From CAYXXZ01 sp964469165 (GTDB lineage: Bacteria > Pseudomonadota > Gammaproteobacteria > Pseudomonadales > Porticoccaceae): a DNA stretch of 23,170 bases. Shown here piece by piece: positions 1-7,676 of the stretch. The notes under the pieces are model-generated. The model did no database searches. It was not told where the DNA came from and was given only the letters and a program-made list of their open reading frames with translations. The stretch is from positions 1 through 23,170 of the forward strand of contig CAYXXZ010000047.1 of NCBI GenBank assembly GCA_964469165.1, given 5' to 3'. Positions within the stretch are counted from its first letter, which is position 1. The number at the start of each line of letters is the position of its first letter. Position numbers and translations under genes: made by a program.

Positions 1-437
1 TGGTGACTCCTCTCGTAGTGAACGTAAGCTTTTGATATTTCTTGTGGTACAGACTGACGCCCGGAACACTGCCGGAGCTGATCACGACGGCGACTACTTA
101 TGATTACACCATCGACAGCATCCTGAACGTGCCGGAGCTTCCCCTTTTGCCCACAGCGCAGCCACCGCATTCGATAGCGGTTGCTTGCCGCACTGCAAGT
201 CCGGGCGCCATGGTTACAGAAACCGGTACCGCTGTAAAGCGCTTCTGGTCTTGCTACCAAACTACACACATCCTGATTGATGCAAATCATTTTGCGCCAC
301 TGGTATGGGCAGCCCTCAATCGCTGTGTAAGGCCAGCAATACCATGAGCATGGGAGCCGCACTCCACAGAAGAGGCACCTACAGGACACACTCAAACCCA
401 GCCTGCCGGGACAGCGGATATCCTTCGATACGCCCCC
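1..437. other. No confident gene; possible remnant reading frame
   Basis: No gene is recognisable here. A plus-strand frame is open from a TTG at 42 to a stop at 347 (101 residues), but it has no ribosome-binding site, no recognisable domain and no signal peptide. A minus-strand frame is also open over much of the same stretch, so openness is weak evidence. The 3' part of the plus frame has a protein-like composition and could be a decayed C-terminus, which is speculation. From 350 to 437 I see nothing beyond the approach to the REP palindrome. Confidence 0.3.
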
Positions 438-490
438 TGTAGGAGCCTGCCCGCAGGCGACGAGGGGTCGCCTGCGGGCAGGCTCCTATA
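438..490. repeat. REP-type palindrome, near-perfect hairpin
   Basis: The left arm at 438-461 (tgtaggagcctgcccg... ending gcgac) is matched by its reverse complement at 467-490 around a 5-base loop, with a mismatch only at the outer end. The same arm recurs at 610, 18481, 18666, 18852 and 19038, so this is a dispersed repeat family in this genome. It lies outside genes, as REP elements usually do. No REP-associated transposase (RAYT) is encoded in the window. Confidence 0.9.
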
Positions 491-609
491 GGGGAAATGC
501 GGCACACGCCCGCTGGCTCTGGTGCCCTCGCACCTCAAACCACGTCATCGGCGTACGTCTGGGCACGCAGCACGTGGTGGCATTCCCCGCCTGAATTGGA
601 ACTTACCTG

Positions 610-667
610 TGTAGGAGCCTGCCTGCAGGCGACAAATGTCGGTGGTTGTCGCTTGCGGGCTATTACA
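610..667. repeat. REP-type palindrome with truncated right arm
   Basis: The left arm at 610-633 is intact and matches the other REP copies. The right arm starts normally at 648 (gtcgcttgcgggc) but then jumps to tattaca, so the aggctcc segment seen in complete copies is missing. The damaged arm abuts the first recognisable codons of the membrane-protein remnant that follows. This suggests the repeat marks a recombination or deletion endpoint. Confidence 0.8.
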
Positions 668-935
668 ATCCGTGCCGGTTACATTTGTCGCCCTTCAACA
701 AAAAAAGGCTGTGAGCCACTCCGCCTTTCCGCGCTGGATTGGCTACTTCAGTTTGTGGCTGACCATCTCCGCCGAGTGTGGGGTGCTGGCGCAACTGTTC
801 AAAACCGGCCCCTTTGCCTGGAACGGACTCTTCACCTTCTGGCTGCCACTGACGATCTTCACTGCCTGGTTTGCGATGATCAGCTATACAATGATCAGGG
901 CCATCAAGGCGCAATGGCGGGGAGTTTCGACGTAG
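657..935 (+). pseudogene. C-terminal remnant of a small integral membrane protein
   Basis: The frame ending at the TAG at 933-935 encodes a stretch with two hydrophobic segments and the motif PRWIGYFSLW, then FKTGPFAWNGL and FWLPLTIF. From memory, these resemble the last third of a family of uncharacterised membrane proteins of roughly 200-250 residues, often annotated only as hypothetical. The upstream two thirds are absent. Codons before about 660 fall inside a REP palindrome, which by chance supplies an ATG at 636 and makes a 99-residue chimeric frame. I see no good ribosome-binding site before that ATG. The remnant is convergent with the GST gene, seven bases away. It is probably dead, but expression of a short chimeric membrane peptide cannot be excluded. 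Confidence 0.6.
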
Positions 936-942
936 CCTGGAT

Positions 943-1575
943 TTATGAGGGCCGCGCCGCATCAGGGCCCGCGATAGCCATGGCTTTTCTATACGCCGGC
1001 CTCGCCGTTACCCTGTCGACGTAGGCCGATAGGTTTTTCAAGTGAGAGATCGCCGGCCCCCCGAAACGGGGCATGGTGGTGAAGGCAAACAGATTCTGGA
1101 TGTCGGCAGCGGTAAATTCACGACCGGCCAGGTAATCCGACTCACCCAGGCGTTGTTCGAGCTGATTATAGTAGCGCGTGATCCTGTCCCGCGACGACTG
1201 CGCAAAAACATTGTCGTCCGCGCCGGGCACCGCCTTCGCCACCATATTTACAGAAATCGCCGACATCAGACTCTGATTGAACTGCATCCAGTACAGGTAG
1301 TCTGGATAGTTTGGCTTGTCGGCGGCTACTCCGAGCCGTCCAGCACCGTGGCGGTTGACGATGTACTCGATGATGGCGACGGATTCACACATCACCAGAT
1401 CGCCATCACGGATGGTCGGCGCCGTTGCCACCGGATGCAGCGCCTTGTACTCGGGCGGCGCCAGCATGCTCGGCAGGCGATCGAACCACACCAGTTCGTA
1501 GGGCAGTCCCAACTCTTCCATGAGCCAGACGATGCGGTCAGACTGGGATGCGCCAAGGTGATAGATGGTGATCAT
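943..1575 (-). CDS. Glutathione S-transferase family protein
   Basis: The 210-residue product has the usual length for a cytosolic GST. Residues 1-77 form the thioredoxin-like glutathione-binding domain: the beta1/helix1 start (MITIYHLGASQSDRIVWLM) holds serines in the catalytic region, Pro53 is the expected cis-proline, and Glu64-Ser65 is the gamma-glutamyl contact motif before IIEYIV. Residues about 90-205 form the all-helical domain, including the N-capping-box-like segment FTAADIQ. GSTs conjugate glutathione to electrophiles or act as thiol peroxidases; the substrate here is unknown. The ATG at 1575 is supported by an AAGGAG sequence a few bases upstream. It is divergent from the sigma-factor gene across 244 bp containing a 9-bp inverted repeat. 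Confidence 0.93.
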   Translation of the reverse strand: MITIYHLGASQSDRIVWLMEELGLPYELVWFDRLPSMLAPPEYKALHPVATAPTIRDGDLVMCESVAIIEYIVNRHGAGRLGVAADKPNYPDYLYWMQFNQSLMSAISVNMVAKAVPGADDNVFAQSSRDRITRYYNQLEQRLGESDYLAGREFTAADIQNLFAFTTMPRFGGPAISHLKNLSAYVDRVTARPAYRKAMAIAGPDAARPS

Positions 1576-1659
1576 TGCTCTCTCCTTGAATGTTGTTCTG
1601 TATTCGGCACCTGATCATTGAACGTCCGCCAAGACGTCATGAGGCGAGCTCAACTATGG

Positions 1660-1687
1660 GCCGACTTTATTCCAAACCAAAGTCGGC
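1660..1687. promoter_or_regulatory. 9-bp perfect inverted repeat between divergent genes
   Basis: GCCGACTTT at 1660-1668 and AAAGTCGGC at 1679-1687 are exact reverse complements around a 10-base loop. The site sits in the divergent region between the GST gene and the ECF sigma gene. Neither side has a T-run, so it is a poor terminator. It may be an operator or an RNA hairpin in one of the leaders. Its function is inferred from position only. Confidence 0.5.
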
Positions 1688-1819
1688 ATATTCTATTGAA
1701 AAAGGATAAGCACCATAATCCAGAGCGGTGCCAAGCCCTTCGCGAAGAAATATGGCACACTGACCAGTGGGTGTCGCCACCAAAGGTTACATTTTTGCAA
1801 TCTCACCATAAAGAGAACA

Positions 1820-2431
1820 ATGATGGCCAGCAGAGAAGATTCACGCGACAAGGACAATCCTTCCAGCGCACAGCTTTTGCAAGCATTCGTCAAACATCAG
1901 GGTATTCTGAAGCGCTTCATCTCACGCTATCTGCGCAATACACAGGATATCGAGGACGTCGCCCAGGAAACCTTCCTGCGCGCCTACCGGGCAAGCCTGT
2001 CCGAGCAGATCGAGCAACCCAAATCGCTGCTGTTCCGCATCGCCAAGAATGTCGCCGTCTCGGAACTGCGCCTCAAATCGCGGCAGAACACCGACTATAT
2101 AGAGGACAATGCCAATCCAGACGTCTTACTTGTTGGCGACAGCCTCGAAGACGAAGTGCTGGCGCGTGAGAAACTTGGCATCCATTGCGAAGCCATCATC
2201 AACCTGCCACCGCAATGCCGCAAGGTCTATATCCTTCGCAAGGTGTATGGCATGAAACATGCCGAAATCGCCGCGCATCTGGGAATTGCCGTCAGCACAG
2301 TGGAAAAGCACCTGATTCGCGGCGTGGAAGTCTGTGACAACTACATCAGGGAGCGCACCCGGGACGCCGCTCCAGGCGCAACGCCCGCACTATCAGCCGC
2401 TGGCACGCCCGCGCGAGGAAAACACAAGTGA
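1820..2431 (+). CDS. ECF RNA polymerase sigma factor, FecI-like
   Basis: The 203-residue product matches sigma-70 ECF (group 4) architecture. Region 2 lies at about residues 20-90, with the core-binding/-10 segment around NTQDIEDVAQETFLRAYRA. Region 4 lies at about 125-175 and has the helix-turn-helix GMKHAEIAAHLGIAVSTVEKHL. Placement directly before fecR and a TonB receptor is the hallmark of the iron-starvation (FecI) group, which switches on the receptor gene when the ligand is sensed at the outer membrane. Two ATGs stand in tandem (1820 and 1823) behind a purine-rich AAAGAGA stretch; either may be used. The stop overlaps the fecR start in GTGA, implying translational coupling. The C-terminal tail of about 25 residues rich in Ala, Pro and Gly is typically non-conserved. 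Confidence 0.93.
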   Translation: MMASREDSRDKDNPSSAQLLQAFVKHQGILKRFISRYLRNTQDIEDVAQETFLRAYRASLSEQIEQPKSLLFRIAKNVAVSELRLKSRQNTDYIEDNANPDVLLVGDSLEDEVLAREKLGIHCEAIINLPPQCRKVYILRKVYGMKHAEIAAHLGIAVSTVEKHLIRGVEVCDNYIRERTRDAAPGATPALSAAGTPARGKHK

Positions 2432-3567
2432 ACAATGTCTATCCCTTTGACGATCGCGAAACCATCACGGCCGAAGCACGTGCCTGGCTTATCAGGCTCG
2501 ATGCGGATACCCCGTTGAGCCCCGCCGAAGACAGCGCTCTGCGCGAATGGGCAGACCGCAGTCCGGCACATCGGGAAGAGCTTCAGCGCCTCTCCGCATT
2601 CTGGAACGATGCCAATATTCTCACCGAGCTGGCGATTCCCCTCAGCAGTCAATCAAGCACCCGCCGCTCGGGGGGGAGATTGTCTGCACTCCTGGCTACA
2701 TTCACGCGGCCCCGCTTGAGTATTGCGGCCTCGATAATTGGAGTCGCACTAGCCATTGCCCTGTGGTTCTACCCACAACCCCAGGGAGCAGTCAACGGCA
2801 TTTATGGCACTGCCATTGGCGAGCAGAAAATAACCCAGCTGCCGGATGGCTCGACGATCCACCTCAACACCGACAGCCAGGTGCAGGTGGACTACTCTGC
2901 AACCACCCGCAAACTGCGCCTGCTGAGGGGAGAAGCCCACTTCCAGGTTGCCAAGGACCCGCGCAGACCCTTTGAAGTACATGCAGCCAAAAACCTGATA
3001 CAAGCCATTGGAACGGCCTTTTCGGTTCAGCTGCGGGACAGTGGCATGAAGGTGATCGTCACGGAAGGCAAGGTGGGCCTCGCCACACAGATGGATAATC
3101 TCGACACAACGCTGGCAGATATCCAGAACATCTCAACAGATATAACCCCGACGGAGGATAATACGCTACAGCCCAAGCTGCTACGCCTCGGCACACTGTC
3201 CCGCGGCCAAAGTACCACCTACGACAGCACAATGCTGAGCGAACAAGCGGTCTCTTCCAACGAGATGATGACGGCCCACCTCAACGTCGAGACCATCGCC
3301 GAAGAAGACCTCAAAAGGCAGCTGGCGTGGCGGGATGGCTATCTGGTATTCAAGGGTGACACCCTTGCTGAGGTGATCGAGGAAGTGACACGCTACACGC
3401 CTGTCAGCATCGAGATAACCGAGCCATCCCTGAAAGAAATCCCCATCGGCGGGCGCTTCAAGGTGGGCGACCTCGAAGCTCTGTATGAAGTACTGGAAAT
3501 CAGTTTTGGCATACAGGTCAGTCAACTGGATGATCAACACGTGCAATTGAAGCTTCCTTCCGGCTAG
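2428..3567 (+). CDS. FecR-family anti-sigma regulator
   Basis: This is an inner-membrane sensor that holds or activates the ECF sigma factor and receives the signal from the receptor STN domain in the periplasm. The 379-residue product has a cytoplasmic N-terminal FecR/DUF4880-like region at about 14-60 (ARAWLIRLDADTPLS..., then LREWADRSPAHREEL), a single membrane segment at about 97-115, a periplasmic FecR domain at about 122-220 (ITQLPDGSTIHLNTDSQ, LRGEAHFQVAKDPRRPFEV), and a C-terminal STN-like/DUF4974 region at about 310-376 (GDTLAEVIEEVTRYTP). The start is GTG at 2428, four bases inside the sigma gene, with GAGGAA eight bases upstream. An acidic, threonine-rich linker at about 225-300 is not assignable. 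Length is somewhat above the usual 310-350. Confidence 0.93.
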   Translation: MNNVYPFDDRETITAEARAWLIRLDADTPLSPAEDSALREWADRSPAHREELQRLSAFWNDANILTELAIPLSSQSSTRRSGGRLSALLATFTRPRLSIAASIIGVALAIALWFYPQPQGAVNGIYGTAIGEQKITQLPDGSTIHLNTDSQVQVDYSATTRKLRLLRGEAHFQVAKDPRRPFEVHAAKNLIQAIGTAFSVQLRDSGMKVIVTEGKVGLATQMDNLDTTLADIQNISTDITPTEDNTLQPKLLRLGTLSRGQSTTYDSTMLSEQAVSSNEMMTAHLNVETIAEEDLKRQLAWRDGYLVFKGDTLAEVIEEVTRYTPVSIEITEPSLKEIPIGGRFKVGDLEALYEVLEISFGIQVSQLDDQHVQLKLPSG

Positions 3568-3681
3568 ACAGTGAAAAAGAGCCGGCCACCACACGCTCAC
3601 AACCCCAAAAAATCACTCGATATGTCATACCTTTGCCGCTACAACCGGCAATTCCATATCTTTTTTCAAATTTTTTTCAGA

Positions 3682-6330
3682 ATGACTGGAGGATTTAGGC
3701 TGCTCATACGACCTACTAAGCATAAGACTACTGAGGGCACAGTTTATCCGCATAGCGCCAACAGACTTCAAAGGACAAAGGGAAATACTCGTAGCGGCTT
3801 CAAAACCGTTCTGATTTGTCTTCTGTGGCTTGTGCAGGTTATAGCGGGCACATCGGCCCAGGCTGGGGAGAAACTTTACGAGATAGATATCTCCGCCGCC
3901 CACCTTGCCGATGCGCTTACCCAGCTATCTGAGCAGACAGGTGTGCAGGTACTTTTTTCCTACAGTCTCGTGGATGGGAAAAGGGCCAACGAAGTCAGGG
4001 GAAACTACGGACTTCAGGGAGCATTGGACACATTGCTGCGGGATACTGGGCTGTCGGGAAGTCTTTCCAATAAAGGGGTCATACTGATCGCGTTACAGCG
4101 GCCCGTGGAAATAAACAAAAGAAGGAAAGAAAACATGAATACCAAGAAAAGTGCTATCGCAACGGCTCTGGTCTCAATCTTCGGCGTATCTCAAGGTGTC
4201 ACAGCACAAACCGATGGGGCGCAGTCAAGAGGAATCGAGGAAATCATCGTCACCGCGCAGAAACGGGAAGAAAATCTTCAAGACGTCCCCATTGCAATCT
4301 CCGCCCTGACCGTCAACCAGATCACCGCCAGTGGCGTCAGTGACACGATGCAGCTATCCGCCGCAGTTCCCGGGCTCGTGATCAATCAGACAGCTGGTAC
4401 ACCTGCGATCTTTTTGCGCGGCGTAGGAACACAAAATACCGCCCCCGGTGAAGAGGGTGGCAACGCAGTGTATGTCGATGGCGTCTATCTTGCCAATACA
4501 CGCGCCATGATTTTCGACTTCAACAATATTGAGCGTATCGAAGTGCTGAAAGGCCCTCAAGGCACGCTGTTTGGTCGCAACGCCACCGGCGGCTTGATCC
4601 ACGTGATAACTCGTAATCCATCTCATGAGCCCGTATTCAAGACATCTGTCGGTTATGGCAACTACGACAAGATAACCGCAACGGCCTATGGTTCCATCGG
4701 GCTTAGTGACACCGTAGCCATAGATATGGCGTTGAACTACATGGATCAGCGTGATGGCTTTGGCACGAACCTGCTCTATGGAAATGATATTTACAGAGGC
4801 GACGAGTGGGGAGTGCGGACAAAACTGCTGTGGACTCCGAACGATGAGGCAAAAATTACACTGGCAGCCGATCATATGGAGTCCGTTCTGGGTTTCAACA
4901 CTCCACGTCAGCCTATACCCGGAGCCGTAGGAACGACCGGCACAACCTACTCCGGAAATCGATATGACGTTGCAAGTACAGAGTATTTCCCACGTGCGCC
5001 CTATAGAGGCTCGGGAGTGAGTGCCCGCATCGATTACGACCTGGGCTGGGCAGATTTCATGAGCCTGACAGCCTATAGAGAGTCACAAGCCGGGCAGTTC
5101 TATGATCTTGACGGAGAAGCCGCTCCATTGATAAACGTTCTCTACGACAACCCCTACGATCAGCTCACTCAGGAGTTCCAGCTTCAGGCAGGCCCAGACG
5201 CCCGGTTCCACTGGATCGTGGGCGTCTTTTACATGGATTCATCGACAGAAACCAAGCCTGTTAGCACGAATGGTTTGGCTTTCGCCGCTCAAGGTGGCGA
5301 TCTTTCTCGATACGTCAACTACGATACAGATTCGATCGCTGTTTTTGCCCAAATAACCTATCCAGTGACTGACTCAACCAACGTCACTGCTGGTGTGCGC
5401 TACACAGAAGACGAACGACACTTCAAAGGCTACATGCTTGCACCCGCCATACCTGGCCCATTCAATCAGGTCGATGACTCCTCTGACGACAACAAGGTCA
5501 CCTACAAGCTGGCAATCGACCATAGCCTTACTGACGACTTCATGATCTTTGGCAGCATTAGCCGCGGATTCAAGTCCGGCGTTTATAATACCACTGCCTT
5601 TCCGTCTCCAGCCGTTGAGCCTGAAGTCATCGATGCATATGAAGTTGGCATAAAGAGCGAGTTGCTTGATAATCGCCTAAGGCTCAATCTGTCAGGTTAT
5701 TTTTACGATTATCAAGACATTCAATTGAACCAGGTACTACCCGGCGCGATAAACTACCTGTTCAATGCCGCTGAAGCCGAATACTACGGAATAGATCTGG
5801 AATTGACCGCTGTACCAACGGACAATCTCACCATCCGCGCAGCGCTCAACTGGATGCATGGCGAGTACACAGACTTTCCAGGCGCTCCTGCTACTCTTCC
5901 CAATGCGATCACGGTTGCACCTGCTGACTGGAATTGCCCCGCTGCAAATCCATCCGGAGGTGGTAACCGGAGCTGTGTCATTCCCAACGCAAAAGGATAC
6001 GACACTATACGAACTCCGGAAATTTCGGGCAGCATCGCCATCGAGTACGCATACCCGACAACATTTGGCACAGTAATGGCCAGCGCCTCCTACTATTACA
6101 ACGACGGCTACGCTATAGAAGTCGACAACCGTACCCGGCAAGACTCTTATGAACAGGTTGCTGCTCAGCTAGGCTGGCGTTCTGCCAACGAGCGTTTTGG
6201 CGTCAGCCTTTGGGGAAGAAACCTGACAGACGAAGCCATCTATGTGAATATATCGACCTCTGCGGCGGATAATGGCACATATCAACCACCACGGACTTAC
6301 GGCATCACTTTCGACTACAACTATGAATAA
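3682..6330 (+). CDS. TonB-dependent receptor with N-terminal STN signalling domain
   Basis: This is an outer-membrane, ligand-gated beta-barrel for energised uptake that also signals to FecR. From the ATG at 3682 there is a long basic leader, a hydrophobic signal-like stretch (TVLICLLWLVQVIAGTSAQA) at about residues 44-63, and an STN domain at about 68-135 (ISAAHLADALTQLSEQTGV). A second ATG at 4135 then starts a classical signal peptide (MNTKKSAIATALVSIFGVSQ), followed by a TonB-box-like EEIIVTAQ, the plug (REENLQDVPIAISAL; VYVDGVYLAN; IERIEVLKGPQGTLFGRNATGG) and a 22-strand-type barrel ending in aromatic residues. The 4135 start has a much better ribosome-binding site (AAGGAAAGA) and alone would give a normal 731-residue receptor. 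The frame extends back to a GTG at 3571. It belongs to the large TonB receptor class common in sphingomonads and marine gammaproteobacteria. The ligand is unknown. Confidence 0.9.
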   Translation: MTGGFRLLIRPTKHKTTEGTVYPHSANRLQRTKGNTRSGFKTVLICLLWLVQVIAGTSAQAGEKLYEIDISAAHLADALTQLSEQTGVQVLFSYSLVDGKRANEVRGNYGLQGALDTLLRDTGLSGSLSNKGVILIALQRPVEINKRRKENMNTKKSAIATALVSIFGVSQGVTAQTDGAQSRGIEEIIVTAQKREENLQDVPIAISALTVNQITASGVSDTMQLSAAVPGLVINQTAGTPAIFLRGVGTQNTAPGEEGGNAVYVDGVYLANTRAMIFDFNNIERIEVLKGPQGTLFGRNATGGLIHVITRNPSHEPVFKTSVGYGNYDKITATAYGSIGLSDTVAIDMALNYMDQRDGFGTNLLYGNDIYRGDEWGVRTKLLWTPNDEAKITLAADHMESVLGFNTPRQPIPGAVGTTGTTYSGNRYDVASTEYFPRAPYRGSGVSARIDYDLGWADFMSLTAYRESQAGQFYDLDGEAAPLINVLYDNPYDQLTQEFQLQAGPDARFHWIVGVFYMDSSTETKPVSTNGLAFAAQGGDLSRYVNYDTDSIAVFAQITYPVTDSTNVTAGVRYTEDERHFKGYMLAPAIPGPFNQVDDSSDDNKVTYKLAIDHSLTDDFMIFGSISRGFKSGVYNTTAFPSPAVEPEVIDAYEVGIKSELLDNRLRLNLSGYFYDYQDIQLNQVLPGAINYLFNAAEAEYYGIDLELTAVPTDNLTIRAALNWMHGEYTDFPGAPATLPNAITVAPADWNCPAANPSGGGNRSCVIPNAKGYDTIRTPEISGSIAIEYAYPTTFGTVMASASYYYNDGYAIEVDNRTRQDSYEQVAAQLGWRSANERFGVSLWGRNLTDEAIYVNISTSAADNGTYQPPRTYGITFDYNYE

Positions 6331-6404
6331 AGCTCTGGTTGGCCAATACCATTCCATACATTGCTTCAATAAGACTTTGTGCTGAAAAGCATCCGTTAAG
6401 CCAA

Positions 6405-6428
6405 GCAAGGCACCCTTTCGTGCCTTGC
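6405..6428. promoter_or_regulatory. Intercistronic 9-bp hairpin
   Basis: GCAAGGCAC at 6405-6413 pairs perfectly with GTGCCTTGC at 6420-6428 around a 6-base loop. It lies between the receptor stop and the first flavoprotein start. No T-run follows, so it is more likely an mRNA-stabilising or attenuating hairpin, or a rho-assisted terminator, than a strong intrinsic one. It may set different expression levels for receptor and enzymes. Confidence 0.55.
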
Positions 6429-6467
6429 AGCCTCGGAAATTGATAAATAATTCAGGGAGATTCCCGT

Positions 6468-7628
6468 ATGAAACTTGAATTATGCGAAATGGTTGGCGTG
6501 GAATTTCCACTGTTTGCATTTAGCCACTGTCGTGACGTTGTCGCAGCAGTGAGCAAAGCCGGTGGCTTTGGTGTTTTCGGTGGATCGACATTCACCCCCG
6601 AAGAATTGAAAGTAGAGCTCGACTGGATCGATGCGCACGTCAATGGCATGCCCTATGGCGTCGATCTCGCCATTCCCCAGCGTCAGGGTGTCAGCGAGGA
6701 GAATCTGACAGCACAAGAGCTGATGGAACACATCCCCGCTGAACATTATGCTTTTGCCAATGAGCTTCTGGAGCAGCGCGGAGTCAACCCCGTCTCATCG
6801 ACCACGTTCGCAAGACACGGCACCAGCACGGTGACGGATGGAAAAGGCAAAGCGCCGTATATGCCGGATACCGTGGAAGAAATGATCGAGGAAGTTTTTC
6901 GTCACCCCGTCAGGCTCGTTGTCAACGCCCTGGGTGTTCCCCCAAAGTTGATGCTGGAACGTGCGCAAGCGCGCGGCATCCCTGTCGGAGCCTGTATCGG
7001 CTCTCTTGGCCATGCGAGACAGCAGCTTGCGGCGGGGGTCGATGTTCTTATTGCACAAGGTGTCGAATCCGCAGCTCACTGTGGAGAAATCTCTACCAGT
7101 GTTCTGGTCACCGAGGTTGTGGAAGGCATCAAGGATATTCGGCCTGTTCCCGTTCTGGCAGCCGGAGGAATCGTGACCGGCAGGCAAATGGCGGCAGCGA
7201 TGACCCTGGGCGCACAAGGTGTTTGGACAGGCTCAGTCTGGCTGACCACGGTCGAATCAGACGTGTCCCCGATTGTTAAGGAAAGATTCTTCGCGGCAAG
7301 CTCAAGGGATACGGTGCGGTCCCGCGCAATTACCGGCAAGCCGGCGCGGCATCTCGTCAACGATTGGAGCACAGCCTGGGATGGCCCTGGGAGCCCGGGA
7401 GCATTACCGTTCCCATTGCAAGGCCTCTTATCCGAAGCAGTCCAGGGACAAACGCTTCGCTCAGCGGAGGCCGGCAATTCTCAAGCACGCAGCCTGCTTA
7501 CAGAAGGCGTCGGCCAAGGTGTGGGAATGCTTAAAAGCTCTAAATCCGCGCGCACCGTTGTCCAGGAGTTCATGGAAGATTATGCCAATGCCCTGGAAAG
7601 AATGCGCCTTCTATCAGGTAGTGACTGA
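6468..7628 (+). CDS. Nitronate monooxygenase-type flavoprotein, copy 1
   Basis: The 386-residue product belongs to the FMN-binding nitronate monooxygenase (2-nitropropane dioxygenase-like) TIM-barrel family, also annotated as NAD(P)H-dependent flavin oxidoreductase. Visible signatures are the N-terminal strand with SHCRDVVAAVSKAGGFGVFG, the active-site-region segment VDVLIAQGVESAAHCGEIST in which the family histidine is kept, and the phosphate-binding VPVLAAGGIVTGRQMAAAM followed by GAQGVWTGSVWL. The family oxidises alkyl nitronates, but many members act on other substrates, so the reaction is not settled. The ATG at 6468 has GGGAG about ten bases upstream. It follows the TonB receptor by 137 bp and is followed by a close paralogue, so the pair probably processes the imported ligand. 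Confidence 0.88.
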   Translation: MKLELCEMVGVEFPLFAFSHCRDVVAAVSKAGGFGVFGGSTFTPEELKVELDWIDAHVNGMPYGVDLAIPQRQGVSEENLTAQELMEHIPAEHYAFANELLEQRGVNPVSSTTFARHGTSTVTDGKGKAPYMPDTVEEMIEEVFRHPVRLVVNALGVPPKLMLERAQARGIPVGACIGSLGHARQQLAAGVDVLIAQGVESAAHCGEISTSVLVTEVVEGIKDIRPVPVLAAGGIVTGRQMAAAMTLGAQGVWTGSVWLTTVESDVSPIVKERFFAASSRDTVRSRAITGKPARHLVNDWSTAWDGPGSPGALPFPLQGLLSEAVQGQTLRSAEAGNSQARSLLTEGVGQGVGMLKSSKSARTVVQEFMEDYANALERMRLLSGSD

Positions 7629-7676
7629 CGTAAAACGAGCATTATAAATTCAGATCAGAAGTAAACGGTATCAACC

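Noticed and set aside
438..667. Insertion sequence or transposon ends at the two 5' REP palindromes
   Set aside because: No transposase or target duplication is visible, and the sequence matches the REP family seen elsewhere in the window.
3628..3680. Terminator after fecR (short stem tgccg/cggca followed by T-runs)
   Set aside because: The stem is only five base pairs with a 7-base loop, and the T-runs are offset. A FecI-type promoter in the same gap was also considered but no convincing hexamers were found.
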